A program made the translations under genes and the position numbers. This document shows positions 42,043-53,107 of a stretch of 64,000 bases of DNA, piece by piece. The stretch is from positions 248,595,076-248,659,075 of the forward strand of contig NC_064618.1 in NCBI RefSeq assembly GCF_023898315.1, read 5' to 3'. This DNA comes from Schistocerca nitens. Its lineage: Eukaryota; Arthropoda; Insecta; Orthoptera; Acrididae. Within the stretch, counting starts at the first letter, position 1; every line of letters starts with the position of its first letter. The notes below the pieces were generated by a model, which worked only from the letters and a program-made list of their open reading frames with translations, was not told the origin of the DNA and ran no database searches.

Positions 42043-43432
42043 TTGAAATAATAAGAAAAAATCTATGGAAAAACGAAATCTTGATTGGAAATGAAGTGTC
42101 ACATGTGCTGCAGTACCAAATGTTACACTGAAAACAAACCCTGTCCTTTCCTTTTGTGTTATTCCGCCATGAGTTTACGTGTACCCTTGTGTATCTGTGT
42201 TTTTCCTGCCTCTGTGTAGTTACCTGATAAGATTAATTGAATTTTTCTCTTCTAGTACTAAGTTGCACTTACTATGATGGCGAATACTGTTATTCTCAAA
42301 TCTAATATATTCTTTACTTTGGAAGGATGTTTAGAGATTTATTTATTTTGTTCTGTTTTCTTTCAATGCTCATGTGTCAAGTTAATGTTTCAATGGATAT
42401 TCTGATTTTTTTCATTTATTTACTTATGTCACAATTCCTAGAATACTCATGTATATACTTATTTCTATCCCTTTGTAAAGCCTATATTACTATAAATGTT
42501 ATCTGTATTATTATGTTCTTTAATGATGTTTTCTGTACTTTTGTAATTGTATTCTTATGCTGTGAAATTGTAAAGGTAGTGGTTCTTTAAATTAAGTAAA
42601 TTGTAGGGATTCATTTTACTGCACACATTTCTTTTGGTCATGCTGTATGTGTAAAATCTCAGAGGCTAGTGTTTGGATGCATGTTGATTATTGACCAAGG
42701 GTCTGGTTAACAGCATTTCTGGCTCTAAGGACATAACAAAAAAAAAAAAAAAAAGTTTGTGCATAAGTGTTGGTTTATGGACTTGCTTTATTATCCGCAA
42801 GACTCTTCAATTGTGATTGTGCACCTGCACAATGGATGGCTGCTGGCTATCTCTACAAGGACTACAGTGGGTCTGCACCCTTGGTGGCCCACTACTACCA
42901 TAATCTCTACAAGGACTACAGTGGGTCTGCACCCTTGGTGGCCCACTACTACCATAATCTCTACAAGGACTACTGTGGGTCTACACCCTTGGTGGCCCAC
43001 TACTACCATAATCTCTACAAGAAACACTGTGGGTCTGCTCTGTGGTGACCTACTAATTCTACCAATATTCTTCAACACTTTGACTGACTCTGCTGTGGGT
43101 TTTCTCTGTTGTGGCCCATTACCAATCTTCATGTCAAGAGTCAGCACTGTGTTTCCGTTGGGAGGACAACACTTCTTCAAGACGGCATGGTGATCCACTA
43201 CTTGTGTGTGCATTTTGTTTTACTGCTCAGACTTTCTGGATAAAACTGTCATAGACTACTAATCTGATGTATGATTAGGACTGTCTTTAGGGACCATGAA
43301 GACAATATTTGAGTTTGACCAGCAGTGCATTAATAATTGTGTGTATTTGATCTATTTGATATTGTTAATATAAAAAATTTTAACAAATTTATCTTGTCCA
43401 CTGCCCAAAATAATTAGTAAAAACCGAGCGAG
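42043..43432. other. Interior of the Gypsy-like fossil after the LINE
   Basis: AT-rich with a poly-A run (42731-42754) and a 54-bp tandem repeat (see separate entry). No pol motif. Confidence 0.4.
42849..43050 (+). repeat. 54-bp tandem repeat, about 3.7 units
   Basis: Units start CTCTACAAGGACTACAGTGG at 42851, 42905, 42959 and 43013 (the last diverged). The exact 54-bp period keeps every reading frame open for 18-codon repeats on both strands. Confidence 0.92.
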
Positions 43433-43658
43433 GTGGCGCAGTGGTTAGACACTGGACTCGCATTCGGGAGGACGACGGTTCAATCCCGCGTCCGGCCATC
43501 CTGATTTAGGTTTTCCGTGATTTCCCTAAATCACTCCAGGCAAATGCCGGGATGGTTCCTCTGAAAGGGCACGGCCGACTTCCTTGCCCATCCTTCCCTA
43601 ATTCGATGAGACCGATGACCACGCTGTCTGGTCTCCTTCCCCAAACAACCAACCAACC
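43433..43658 (+). mobile_element. tRNA-derived SINE, family D
   Basis: Head CCGAGCGAGGTGGCGCAGTG, B-box ACGGTTCAATCCCGC, body CCTGATTTAGGTTTTCCGTG and tail AACAACCAACCAACCAA. Perfect target duplication AATTAGTAAAA at 43422-43432 and 43659-43669. Well preserved and younger than the surrounding fossil. Confidence 0.92.
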
Positions 43659-43694
43659 AATTAGTAAAATTTTTTGTGGGGAGCAGAGGGGCTA

Positions 43695-44495
43695 TGTAAG
43701 TGGGCTGCTTCTGTGTTGGCAGCGCTTTGCATTGGATCTCTGACTGCGCTTTCTTTGTAAGAGACTCTGTGGCTGGTCAGACTCATTGTTGGAAGATAAT
43801 CGCCAGCACTGTTGGGCAGTTGGAAGTTAGTCGCCAGCAGTGATGGAAGTACTGTTGGGCAGTTGGAGGTGAACATTCAGCAATGATGGATGTTACATGA
43901 GAGAAGTTAGCATTGATGGAGGGTAGAGGTCTGAAGTGTTAGCATAGGCTAACGATTTGTACATGTTTCACTTGGAGATTGAATATTATTCATGATTATA
44001 TACCTTTGTGTCAATGAAGATTTATATTCGTTTCTGAACTGGATGTCACGTTATTAAGGTAAAAAAAAATACATTATTCGGTTTGCAACAAAGTCTTTCC
44101 TTTGCTAACCACATGTCTATTAGTAGTAGTGGCTTTAGTAGTTAGAATCTTTTATTTAGCTGGCGGTATTGATGCTTGCTGTATTGCAGTAGTTAGCACA
44201 ATGAAGATTTTTGTGAGATAAGTGCTTAATGAAATGTATAGGTTATTGTTAAGATTTCTTTTTAGTCAGGGAAATTCTTTTGAATTAATAATTTCAAGTC
44301 AAGTTTAATTATTTGAGCAGTCAGATTGCGTTGCGCTAGAATATTGTGGGTCAGTGTTGACATGATACGAAAAAGTAAAGAGAAAGTAGGCTCAGTACGT
44401 TCAGTTGTACTCAGCTGTTGCAGAATCGAATAACGTAGAAATTTCATGTTCTCAGTCATTCAGCAATTTACACACATTTAAATAAAGAAGTTTCA
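43695..44495 (+). repeat. 3' LTR of the Gypsy-like fossil
   Basis: Begins TGTAAGTGGGCTGCTTC and ends AAGTTTCA; direct repeat of 34876-35676. Confidence 0.8.
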
Positions 44496-44710
44496 GCTGA
44501 TCTGAACAATGAAGACGGAAACAGATTTTTTTACTGCCTGAAAAAATGTATATATTACATACAACTTAATTTTTATGTGAGTCTGTCATAAAATTTTAAA
44601 AAAGTGGAAATGTAACGTGGAACCATTAACGGTCCAGAAAAGAACGAGACCAAGGGGGAAACGAGACCAGCTATGACGAAAGTGAGCAGTGAACAACTGT
44701 TCCTCAGAAG

Positions 44711-46136
44711 CACACACATCAAAAACAGTTATGCGTTACCTCGGTTCCGAGAGTTCCGGAACCTGTACAGAAAATTGGAACAGAGATCCATATAAACGTC
44801 ACGTCAGCCATTTTGATTGCTCATGAAAATCACACATTACATGTTGTATCACCACACAGCGGGACCTTCAGAAGTGGTGGTCCAGATTACTGCACACGTC
44901 GGTACCTCTAATACCCATTAGCAAGTCTTCTTGCATTGATGCATGCCTATATTCGTCGTGCCACACTATCCACAACTTCATCAAGGCACTGTTGGTTGAG
45001 ATTATCCTACTCCTCAACGACGATTCGGCGTAGATCGTTCAGAGTGGTTGATGGATCACGTCGTCCATAAACAGCCGTTTTCCATCTATCCCAGGCATAT
45101 TCGATAGGGTTCATGTCTGGAGAACACGCTGGCAACTGTAGTCAACCGATGTCGTTATCCTGAAGGAAATCATTCACAACATGTGCACGATGGGAGCGCG
45201 AATTGTTGTCCATGAAGACTATTGGTTGCAGGATGGCATTCACGTATCGTACAGCCATTACGGCACCTGCCATGACAACCAGTGGCGTACGTCGGCCCTA
45301 CATAATGCCAACCCCACATAATGCCAAAACAGCAGGGAACCAGCACCACGCTGCACGCTCTGGAGAGTGTGTCTAAGGCGTTCAGCCTGATCGGGTTTCC
45401 TCCAGACACGTCTCCGACGATTGTCTGGTTGGAGATATTTGCAACACTCATCGGAGAGGAGAACATGATGCCAATCCTGAACGGTTCATTCGGCACGTTG
45501 TTGGACCTACCTGTACCATGCTGCATGGTGTCGTGGTTGCAAAGATGGACCTCACCATGGACGTCGTGAGTGAATTTGCGCATCATGCAGCCCATTGCGC
45601 ACAGTTTGAGTCGTAACACGACGTCCTGTGGCTGCACGAAAAGCATTATTCAACATGGTGGCGTTGCTGTCGGTGTTCCTCCGAACCATAATCCGTAGGT
45701 AGCGGTCATCCACTGCAGTAGTAGCCCTTGCGCGGCATTTCATCGACAGTTCCTGTCTCTCTGTATCTCCTCCATGTCCTAACAAAATTGCTTTGGTTAA
45801 CTTCAAGATGCCTGGGCAATTCCCATGTTGAGAGCCCATCCTGCACAAAGTAACAATGCGGACGCGGTCGAACCGCGGTATTCACCATCTAGGCATGGTT
45901 GAACTACAAACAACACGAGCCGTGTACCTCCTTCCTGGTGGAATGACTGGAACTGATCAGCTGTGGACCCCCTTGGGCTAATAGGCAGGGCTCATGCATG
46001 GTTGTTTACATCTTGGACAGGTTTAGAGACATCTCTGAATAGTCAAAGGGACTGTGTCTGTGATACAATATCCACAGTCAACGTCTATCTTCAGGTGTTC
46101 TGGGAACCGAGTTGATGCAAAATTTTTTGATGTGTG
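44711..46136 (-). mobile_element. Tc1-type (DD34E) transposon, decayed
   Basis: TIRs CACACACATCAAAAA (44711) and inverted CACACATCAAAAAATTTTGC (ending 46136) are followed by matching CTCGGTTCC blocks; TA follows the right end (46137-46138), while the left flank is no longer TA. The minus-strand transposase runs from about 45888 (WRRYRETGTVDEMPR; TTQTVRNGLHDAQIHSRRPW) to about 44930, ending CSPDMNPIEYAWDRWK and TLNDLRRIVVEE. Asp-to-Glu spacing reads as 34 residues (DNSRSHRAHVV...PIEYAWD). There are several frameshifts. Confidence 0.85.
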
Positions 46137-46269
46137 TATTTTCTCAATCCATCTGTTCACTTTAGTGGACTGTTCCTTGGGACCCATTTGTCCGTGAACA
46201 ACCCCCTCTAGCTGTTACACTTTAGAATGCACATAATTTTAAGTTCTCACAGTCATTAAATCCTAATGG

Positions 46270-47740
46270 CTTTAAAAACTGCGACACTTAACTATGTTTT
46301 GTCATTTGTCCATACCTTATTCATTAGAGAAAAAACTCTTGACAGATGCATTACTTCCAGGCAAATATAAAATGCATTCAATAATTATAAGAAATTTCGT
46401 ATAGTTGAGATTGTTGTCAGGGAAATGTGTGAAAAATTCCACCCAAATTCCAGCTTGATAATTTTTCATCTGTGATGTGCTTGGAAATAAGAAAAAAAAA
46501 CTCATCGAATATGTCTATATCTTGGTTTCTGCTAAGAAATCCTTGTGTAATTAGCAAATCTGTAACATTCTGTATGTACTCCCATGCAGGTACTTTTGTC
46601 AAAGTTGCCCATTCAAACACTTCTAAGCGCATTGAACTGATACCACTGATCCAACTATTCTTTGCTAGTCTTGGAGATGCTCAATTTACTTTATAGATTC
46701 TACAGCACACACGCATTATGCTTCAATTTTTAACACCATTTGATTGAAAGTCACTGCCTGTGCATGCAAAAAGTATAACCATAATTCTGGTGAGGGATTT
46801 TCGAAAACTGTTTTTAAAATATTTGGATAATTATAAATGCTTAGAAAATAGCATTCTAAGGGCTAAAATATTTTTAAAATTTGTTCAAGCGCCAGAATTA
46901 ACGTGAACGAAAAAGTGTAAATTATTACAGTGACACATACAAGGTCCACAAGGAGACAATGTGAAGTTATTTTGATCGTATTGTGAACTATATGGGCTGC
47001 ACATCCATTCCCAGTGAGTTGCCTTCAAAGTGCTAGGTTCAGTTTTGCACGAACATTGTTATTCCCTTTTTAGTTTTTTCCTCTAAATTTGCAGTCAGTA
47101 TTGCCTCCACAAAATGCGACAATTTTTTTATTTAAACCATTGCACAATAATACCTCCTTCAAATAACCGACAACAATATCCGATGTTTCACCAGGTGTCC
47201 TTGGAACCCTAAAATCTTGACTTTCGCAATTCATAAGGTAAAAAAAAGTCAAATAAAAAAAGGGAATAATTTTACTGAGCCACGATTTTAAGTACCGGTA
47301 TCTGTTAATAAACATATGCAGAGGGCTTCACAAAGATGCTCTTTCAATTCATCCATCACAATAGATGCCAGCACATTTACAACAATACCATGGGATTTTG
47401 TATGAGCACAACTAAATTTTTTTCTCAAAACATGTTCAAATTAGAGGCACAGTCATCTGAGCGAAAGCTGCTATTTTCTTGAACTGTCTGATACGCCCAT
47501 GCACATTCTGCTGCTGCAACATCCAAATATTTTGAAGTCGGCAAATCGTTTCTTTTGAAAAAAAAAAAAAAAAAAAAAAGCAAGATTTGACGACCTGGAA
47601 GCAGCAGCTTAACCGGAAAGCCTGTGTTTTTTCCGATTTTAAATGTTTTTCAATATCGCTGACACCACCATGACAAACACTAAAATCAGTACTTCACTTT
47701 CCACACGTAAAATCTGATGTACCACTCCTTTTTTATACAT
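46270..47740 (-). mobile_element. hAT-type transposase remnant
   Basis: The minus strand begins with a zinc-finger-like block (FTCGK...CHGGVSDIEKHLKSEK, near 47690) and then AAAECAWAYQTVQENSSFRS (about 47510). It continues with NVLASIVMDELKEHLCEALC (about 47370), NKKIVAFCGGNTDCKFRGKN (about 47130-47070) and FDEFFFLISKHITDEKLSSW (46510-46450). It ends with the hAT C-terminal dimerisation motif YLPGSNASVKSFFS (46360-46320). Frameshifts separate the blocks and a poly-A/T tract (47556-47580) interrupts it. TIRs were not found. Confidence 0.7.
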
Positions 47741-47744
47741 GGAT

Positions 47745-48915
47745 ATTTATTTTGCAAAACAATATTGAAGGTACAGTTGCGTTTAGGCATTTATCTAGTG
47801 TTACAAACACGAAAACGTTGGATGAGTTGTTTGATTGTGCACGTGTGCCAGAATAATATCGCACTCGCTCAATGTTATTGTTGGCTGAGTTGAGTGACAG
47901 CGTCTATTCGCTCTTGCATATTACTCGCTCTTTCTCCACGCCGCCCGCACTGCAGCCATCACCTGCGCGTTTCGAATGTAATGAGTAACCAATTATCATT
48001 TGACCTGTTTGAAAAAGTGCGACTTTTTGCTCTGGCTGGGACAACGGGACAGACAGCCTGAAAGCGGACTCCCCCGCCCAAAGCGAGACGTGTGGTCACG
48101 TCACACATCGTCAAATTTTCAAATGGACATTGCATTGTTATACAGTTGGTGAACATTCATTCATTCATTATCTCATATACACATCGTCATATATGTTGTC
48201 TATTCAACTCAAATGTAATTCAGTTGAATAATATGCCAATGATTGCTTATTCATAAGAGACATGTTTTCACATCAGCTTTTCTTTGTGATAATACTTTAC
48301 TGCCTATATACACACAGAATGTTATTAATGCAAATGTATACATTATTAAACATGAAGCTTAACATATCTGTTTCAACAAATAGCCTGTAAGTATACTAGC
48401 TGAAACTTACACAAGAATGCATTAGTTCCCCACGCAACAGCGCACACCTGTGGCATCTAGAGGCTCGAAATGATAACTATATTTTGATCGGCTGCTAGCA
48501 GCTAATACAAGCATGAAATGAAGTACGAGATGTCTTGGATTTGGCTCTCATACATAAAGTAATGCGCACAAGAAGGCATTTAATGAATCATAGTTTGGGA
48601 ATCTTGGCATAAACGAAACATTTTTGCTGTGGAATAAACAATTGCTGTAGAATAAACAATTGCTGTGGAATAAATTATTAATTGATTATTATTAATTGAT
48701 GTCTTACGAAAGTTATTTCATCACACATGCATAAATTACTGCAGTTTGCCATTCTTTTTCGAAGACTGAGATGCAGAAAGGTTGTTATTTTATTAACATA
48801 TGCTTTAATCAGCACCGAAAAGTATTTGTTGGCCAATAAGAGGAAACAAATTTCGTAAACACCCTCTACAGCAGCACTGACTCATCAATCTATAGACCAA
48901 TTCGTTTCTAACTTC
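47745..48915. other. No gene recognised
   Basis: Mixed to AT-rich. 48620-48675 holds three tandem 18-bp units (GCTGTGGAATAAACAATT). Otherwise nothing was recognised. Confidence 0.4.
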
Positions 48916-48919
48916 ACAA

Positions 48920-49236
48920 GTGCTTTCCAATAAAAAATTTCTAAAATGCCACCTAAAAAATGTCAGACATTGTAGAACACAAGAATTCTGCACACTCATT
49001 TTGTTGAATTTATCAAAGGTTTTTGACACAGTTGACCAGAGAATGTTATTACACAAATTAGAAATATTAGGAATAAGGGGTACAGCAAAGCAATGGTTTA
49101 AATCATACCTGGAAAACAGGGTGCAAAGAGTTGAAATCTCACATTTTTGCAAAAGATTGGCAGTTAAACACTTATCTGATCCAATATATATTAACATAGG
49201 TGTCCCCCAGGGAAGTTTACTGGGCCCAATCCTCTT

Positions 49237-49303
<67 letters not shown>

Positions 49304-49699
49304 TTCCCACAGTGTGTCAGGCACGGGGAAAAAATACTGTTTGCTGATAACAGCACTGTAGTGATTACAGACAAAAGCTCAACATTGTTAATAGAAAAAT
49401 CCAATGAAGCTCACAGAGACATCCACAGTTGGTCACTAAAGAATAAAGTAACTTTAAATGTCAAAAAGACAAACTGTACAAACTTCCAACTAAAGAAAAA
49501 ACCCATTGACATTACACTGAAAGTAAACAATAAGGTACTTGATTGTGTAACAGATAGCAAATTCTTGGGGATGAATGTAGACTGTCAGCTAAAATGGACA
49601 GGGCATCTGAGAATTTTAGCAAAGAGGCTATATTCAGCATGTTACACTCTGCGAATCCTTGCACCAGTGTGCAATATTTCATCCTTGCAAGTAGCCTAC
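48920..49699 (+). mobile_element. LINE (Jockey/CR1-like) RT region, upstream half
   Basis: RT reads LLNLSKVFDTVDQRMLLHK, then INIGVPQGSLLGPILFLIYI, an (AT)30 expansion, DFPQCVRHG and ILFADNSTVVI (FADN: the second active-site Asp is Asn). The thumb region follows up to NISSLQVAY at 49699. Translation continues at 57312 with FGYVYSVLSYGIMFWG, showing that the P/THAP element split this LINE. The endonuclease is missing. Confidence 0.85.
49241..49300. repeat. (AT)30 microsatellite inside the LINE RT frame
   Basis: Sixty bases of pure AT between the codons for ILFLIYI and DFPQ, encoding alternating Ile-Tyr and preserving the reading frame. Confidence 0.98.
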
Positions 49700-49764
49700 A
49701 CAGGCGTCTAAAGCTAGCGAAATGAGGGATGCTCAACTACCGGACCTACCGATAGATGGCTCTA
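49700..49764 (+). repeat. Left 65-bp TIR of the P/THAP element
   Basis: Identical, inverted, to 57247-57311; starts ACAGGCGTC and ends GGCTCTA. Confidence 0.97.
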
Positions 49765-49862
49765 CCAGCTGATTACTGTCGTCTGTATTGCCCGCCATAT
49801 TCGAATTTGGCAAGAAGTTTCTCTCGGTCTGTACGGTGTATAAGGAATTATGGATTATCGAA

Positions 49863-52800
49863 ATGGTGATTTCTTGTTCCGCTTTCAATTGTACGAAGCG
49901 GTGGAGTAAGGAGAGTGACTTACCATTTCACAGGTAATAGGACTACGGATACAATGCGATAAAAATACAGACTTAGTGCGTTTGCTAATTCGATGTTTTT
50001 GACCAGGTTTCCTCTAAAGCACCCAGAGCTACTAAATACGTGGATTACTTCCGTGAAGCGGAAAGATTTTAATCCTACGTCTTGCAGTTACTTTGCGGAA
50101 ACCATTTCCGACAAGATGATTACGTAGTGAGCCCTGGCACGTGGAAGAAACGTCTCAAACCCGAAGCAGTGCCATCAGTTTTTGACTTTCCGACACATTT
50201 GATGCCACCAAATAAACAGCCACGACGACATGTTGTTAGGATTTTGAGTGACAACGATGATTCTCCATTTGAGGTATCTAATTAATTTCCTTGCTATGTG
50301 TGTGCTTTTTACTTTTGTGAATTTATTTCGTACGCTACATAGGTCTAAGCAATGTTGTAATACAGGTCCATATTTTTGTTTTTAGCGTTTTGTCATGGAA
50401 TCCGTGCTCGATTTGCCTATTGCAGACGCTACTGATTGCGGGGAGAATGTTGTCAATGAGAATTCTTCCGTGGAAAGCATGTCCCACTTATCCAATGCAG
50501 AAGCTGCGAATTGTGTCGAAAACGTTAGTATAAGGATGTTTTCACACCCCCATCGTTTTCTTATAATATTTTTTCATCAAGCCTTGAGTTATTTCAATCA
50601 TATATAACGAAATTATTTCTTTATTTCAGAGTGCAGTTGATTCTTCAGTAATTGATTGTGGTATACAGTCGAAAGTAGAAATGGAAGACATGGCTACCGA
50701 AACTTGCATTTTTTTTTCCTCAGACATTGTGCACGAATTAAAACGTAAACTGAAGTGTGTCCGTGAAAAACTTCGAAGAAGAAAGTGTTTTCCATGGATG
50801 ACATCATAAGTTCATTGAAGGAGAAGGGGCATCTTCCTGAGAAGTTACATAACTTCCTCAATCATCAGAAAGGAACACAAGTGGAATTAATGTGCAATGT
50901 AGTTAACACCTCTCTCTCGTCAAAGGGTAATAGATACACAACAAATGTGAAAATGTTTGCTATGACTGTGTACTTTTATTCACCAGCAGCATATGAATAC
51001 CAGCAAAAATTAATGCCTCTGCCCCATACATCATTGATTTCCAAATGGGTGGCAAGTGTAGACTGTGAACCTGGCTTCTTAAAAGATGTTTTCAAGTACA
51101 TTGATTTGAACCCAATTGTAAGGGACCAGTTCAGCGATTCATGTCTAATTGTAGACAGTATGGGAATTAGGAAGCAAGTAGTTTGGGACCAAGGAACTAA
51201 GCAGTACACAGGGTTTTTAGACTTTGGTGGGGAAGTGCCTCAGTCAAAAGAAGTAATAGAGGCATCTGAGGCTCTGGTTTTCGTGCTTGTCTCTAATAAA
51301 GGCAAATTTAAATGCCCGATTGCATATTTCTTTATCAACGGTGTACAGGCAAATAATCAGGCCACACTGATAAAATCTGCTTTAGAGAGGCTGTATAGTT
51401 CTGGCATTAGGGTTTGGTGTGTTACATGTGATGGCTGTAACGTAAATATAAGCACTTTACGTTCACTTGGCTGTACTTTAAATTTTTCCAAGGGTGATTT
51501 TAAAAGCTACTTTCCTCATCCTGTGGAAAAATACAATGTTTATTGTATCTTTGGCATGTATATGATTAAGTTTGCCAGAAATGCTCTAGCAGAAGTATCT
51601 GCTATTGAGTCTCCAACTGGCATTATTAGATGGCATTTCATTGAGAAATTGAACAAGGTACAACAAGAAGAAGGTATGACATCTGCCAACAAACTATCAG
51701 GACAACGTATAAGTAGTGTAAATAGAAAAATGAATGTTTCATTAGCTGCACAGACTTTTGAGTTCTAGCATGGCAGATAGTATATAGTTTTTGAGGAGGG
51801 TTGGTGATCCAAATTTTAAAGGAAGTGAAGCAACAGTAAAATTTTTGTATTATATTAATAGGATTTTTGATATTCTGAACTCCAGAAATCCATTAGGTAA
51901 AGGGTATAAGAGCCCCCTGAGACTTGACAACAAATCTTATTGGCTTGGTATTTTCAGAGACACTGAAAATTATATCAAAAGCTTAAAAATCATTGGTGTT
52001 CCATTGCTGCTCCATGCAAGAAATACTTTTGCTTTTGGGACAATTTTCAATATCCAATCAGTCAGGCACATAGCTCTGGCAATTATGCTTCGTGTTGAAT
52101 CTCCTCTGAAGTATTTGCTAACTTATAAACTGTCACAAAACCACATAGAGCTTTTTTTTTCCAGTATTCAGTCCAGAGGTGGTTGGAACAACATTGCAAA
52201 TGCATACCAGTTCAAATGTGCCATGAGAAAGTTGCTCTTGAGTAACAGTGTCACTGCAATGAATGGGAATTGCTCAAATTTTAATGTGTGTTGTTTGCCA
52301 CCTGTTTATGATTTTCATGCAAGAAAGCATGTAGTTCAAAATGGTTGAAATGGCTCTGAGCACTATGGGACTTAACATCTATGGTCATCAGTCTCCTGAA
52401 CTTAGAACTACTTAAACCTAACTAACCTGAGTACATCACACAACACCCAGTCATCACGAGGCAGAGAAAATCCCTGACCCCGCCGGGAATCGAACCCGGG
52501 AACGAGGCGCGGGAAGCGAGAACGCTACCGCACGACCACGAGTTGTGGACAAAGCATGCAGTAGAAAGTGATGAAAGTGCTGCAGAAAATGAAGTAGAGA
52601 AGTGGTGTGCAATTCTTGATGATAAGATTAAGTTCTAATTTTTCAAGCAAAACATACTCTATTATATTGCAGGGTATGTGTCATTGCGCCTTTCAAGGCA
52701 GATCACATGCAAAGACTGTCTTCACATACTGAAGCCATCAGTAGTTAAATCTGCATTAGAATGTATTTATCTCTATGCTTTTCCCAATATGGCCAATAAA

Positions 52801-53107
52801 AATGCATTTGTAAATTTTGTTAACTGGGGAAAACTGGTTAAAACAAGTGACTGCATGTACTCTGTTGTAGAATACTCAGAAACTGTTTCAGATGTTTGTG
52901 ATTGCTGGGGATATGCGACAGAAATATATACAGGCCAAGATTTTGCATTGTGTTAAAATTAAATTTGTAGATTTCCCATCTCCTGCTCCTGCTCTTAGTC
53001 ATGATTACCATTATGAAATTGGGATTGAGGACTTACATCAGACTCAACTTGTTTGTAAGATTGCCCTGTACTCCTGTACACACTTAAAAACATATGGAAA
53101 AAAATAA
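49863..53107 (+). pseudogene. THAP / P-element transposase, multi-exon, broken
   Basis: Exon 1 (ATG 49863 to about 49933, donor GTAATA) gives MVISCSAFNCTKRWSKESDL, the first half of a THAP zinc finger. Exon 2 (from 50007) gives FPLKHPELLNTWITSVKR and, after a one-base frameshift near 50095, CGNHFRQDDYV and AVPSVFDFP, completing the C2CH THAP domain that binds the element's ends. Further exons (50384-50530, 50630-50760) lead to the core at 50785-51768, with LIVDSMGIRKQVVWD (Asp124 of that frame), CVTCDGCNVN (Asp216) and MYMIKFARNALAE. An in-frame stop near 51786 and a shift follow. 51791-52348 has KLSQNHIELFFSSIQSRGGW with the catalytic Glu. A SINE (52336-52550) interrupts it. 52678-53107 holds the C-terminus (VSLRLSRQITCKDC). 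About five disruptions by my reading. Confidence 0.85.
52336..52550 (-). mobile_element. SINE family C in the P transposase frame
   Basis: The minus strand runs from the head CACAACTCGTGGTCGTGCGG to the A-type tail. Target duplication AAAGCATG(T/C)AGT at 52324-52335 and 52551-52562, inside the C-terminal coding region. Confidence 0.92.

Larger units (their letters stand above)
33819..44495 (+). mobile_element. Gypsy-like LTR retroelement fossil with nested insertions
   Basis: Two direct repeats of about 801 bp (34876-35676 and 43695-44495) are LTRs, with a purine-rich stretch (GGGGAGCAGAGGGG) just before the 3' copy. The first few bases of the 5' LTR lie at 33819-33823, cut off by the PIF-Harbinger element at 33824-34877. 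GCTA at 33815-33818 and GCTG after 44495 may be the four-base target duplication. A gag-like, glutamine- and charge-rich coding region (about 35990-37100) is broken in several places. No pol was recognised in the remaining interior, which also holds an RTE LINE (38845-42042) and a SINE (43433-43658). LTR divergence of perhaps 10% by eye suggests an old insertion. Confidence 0.75.

Noticed and set aside
42759-43193. Open frame with 18-residue repeats as a possible host repeat protein
   Set aside because: All three frames are open because of the 54-bp period, and it lies in the interior of an LTR fossil; no independent support.
48805-49404. 199-codon minus-strand frame
   Set aside because: Antisense to the LINE RT, extended by the AT microsatellite.
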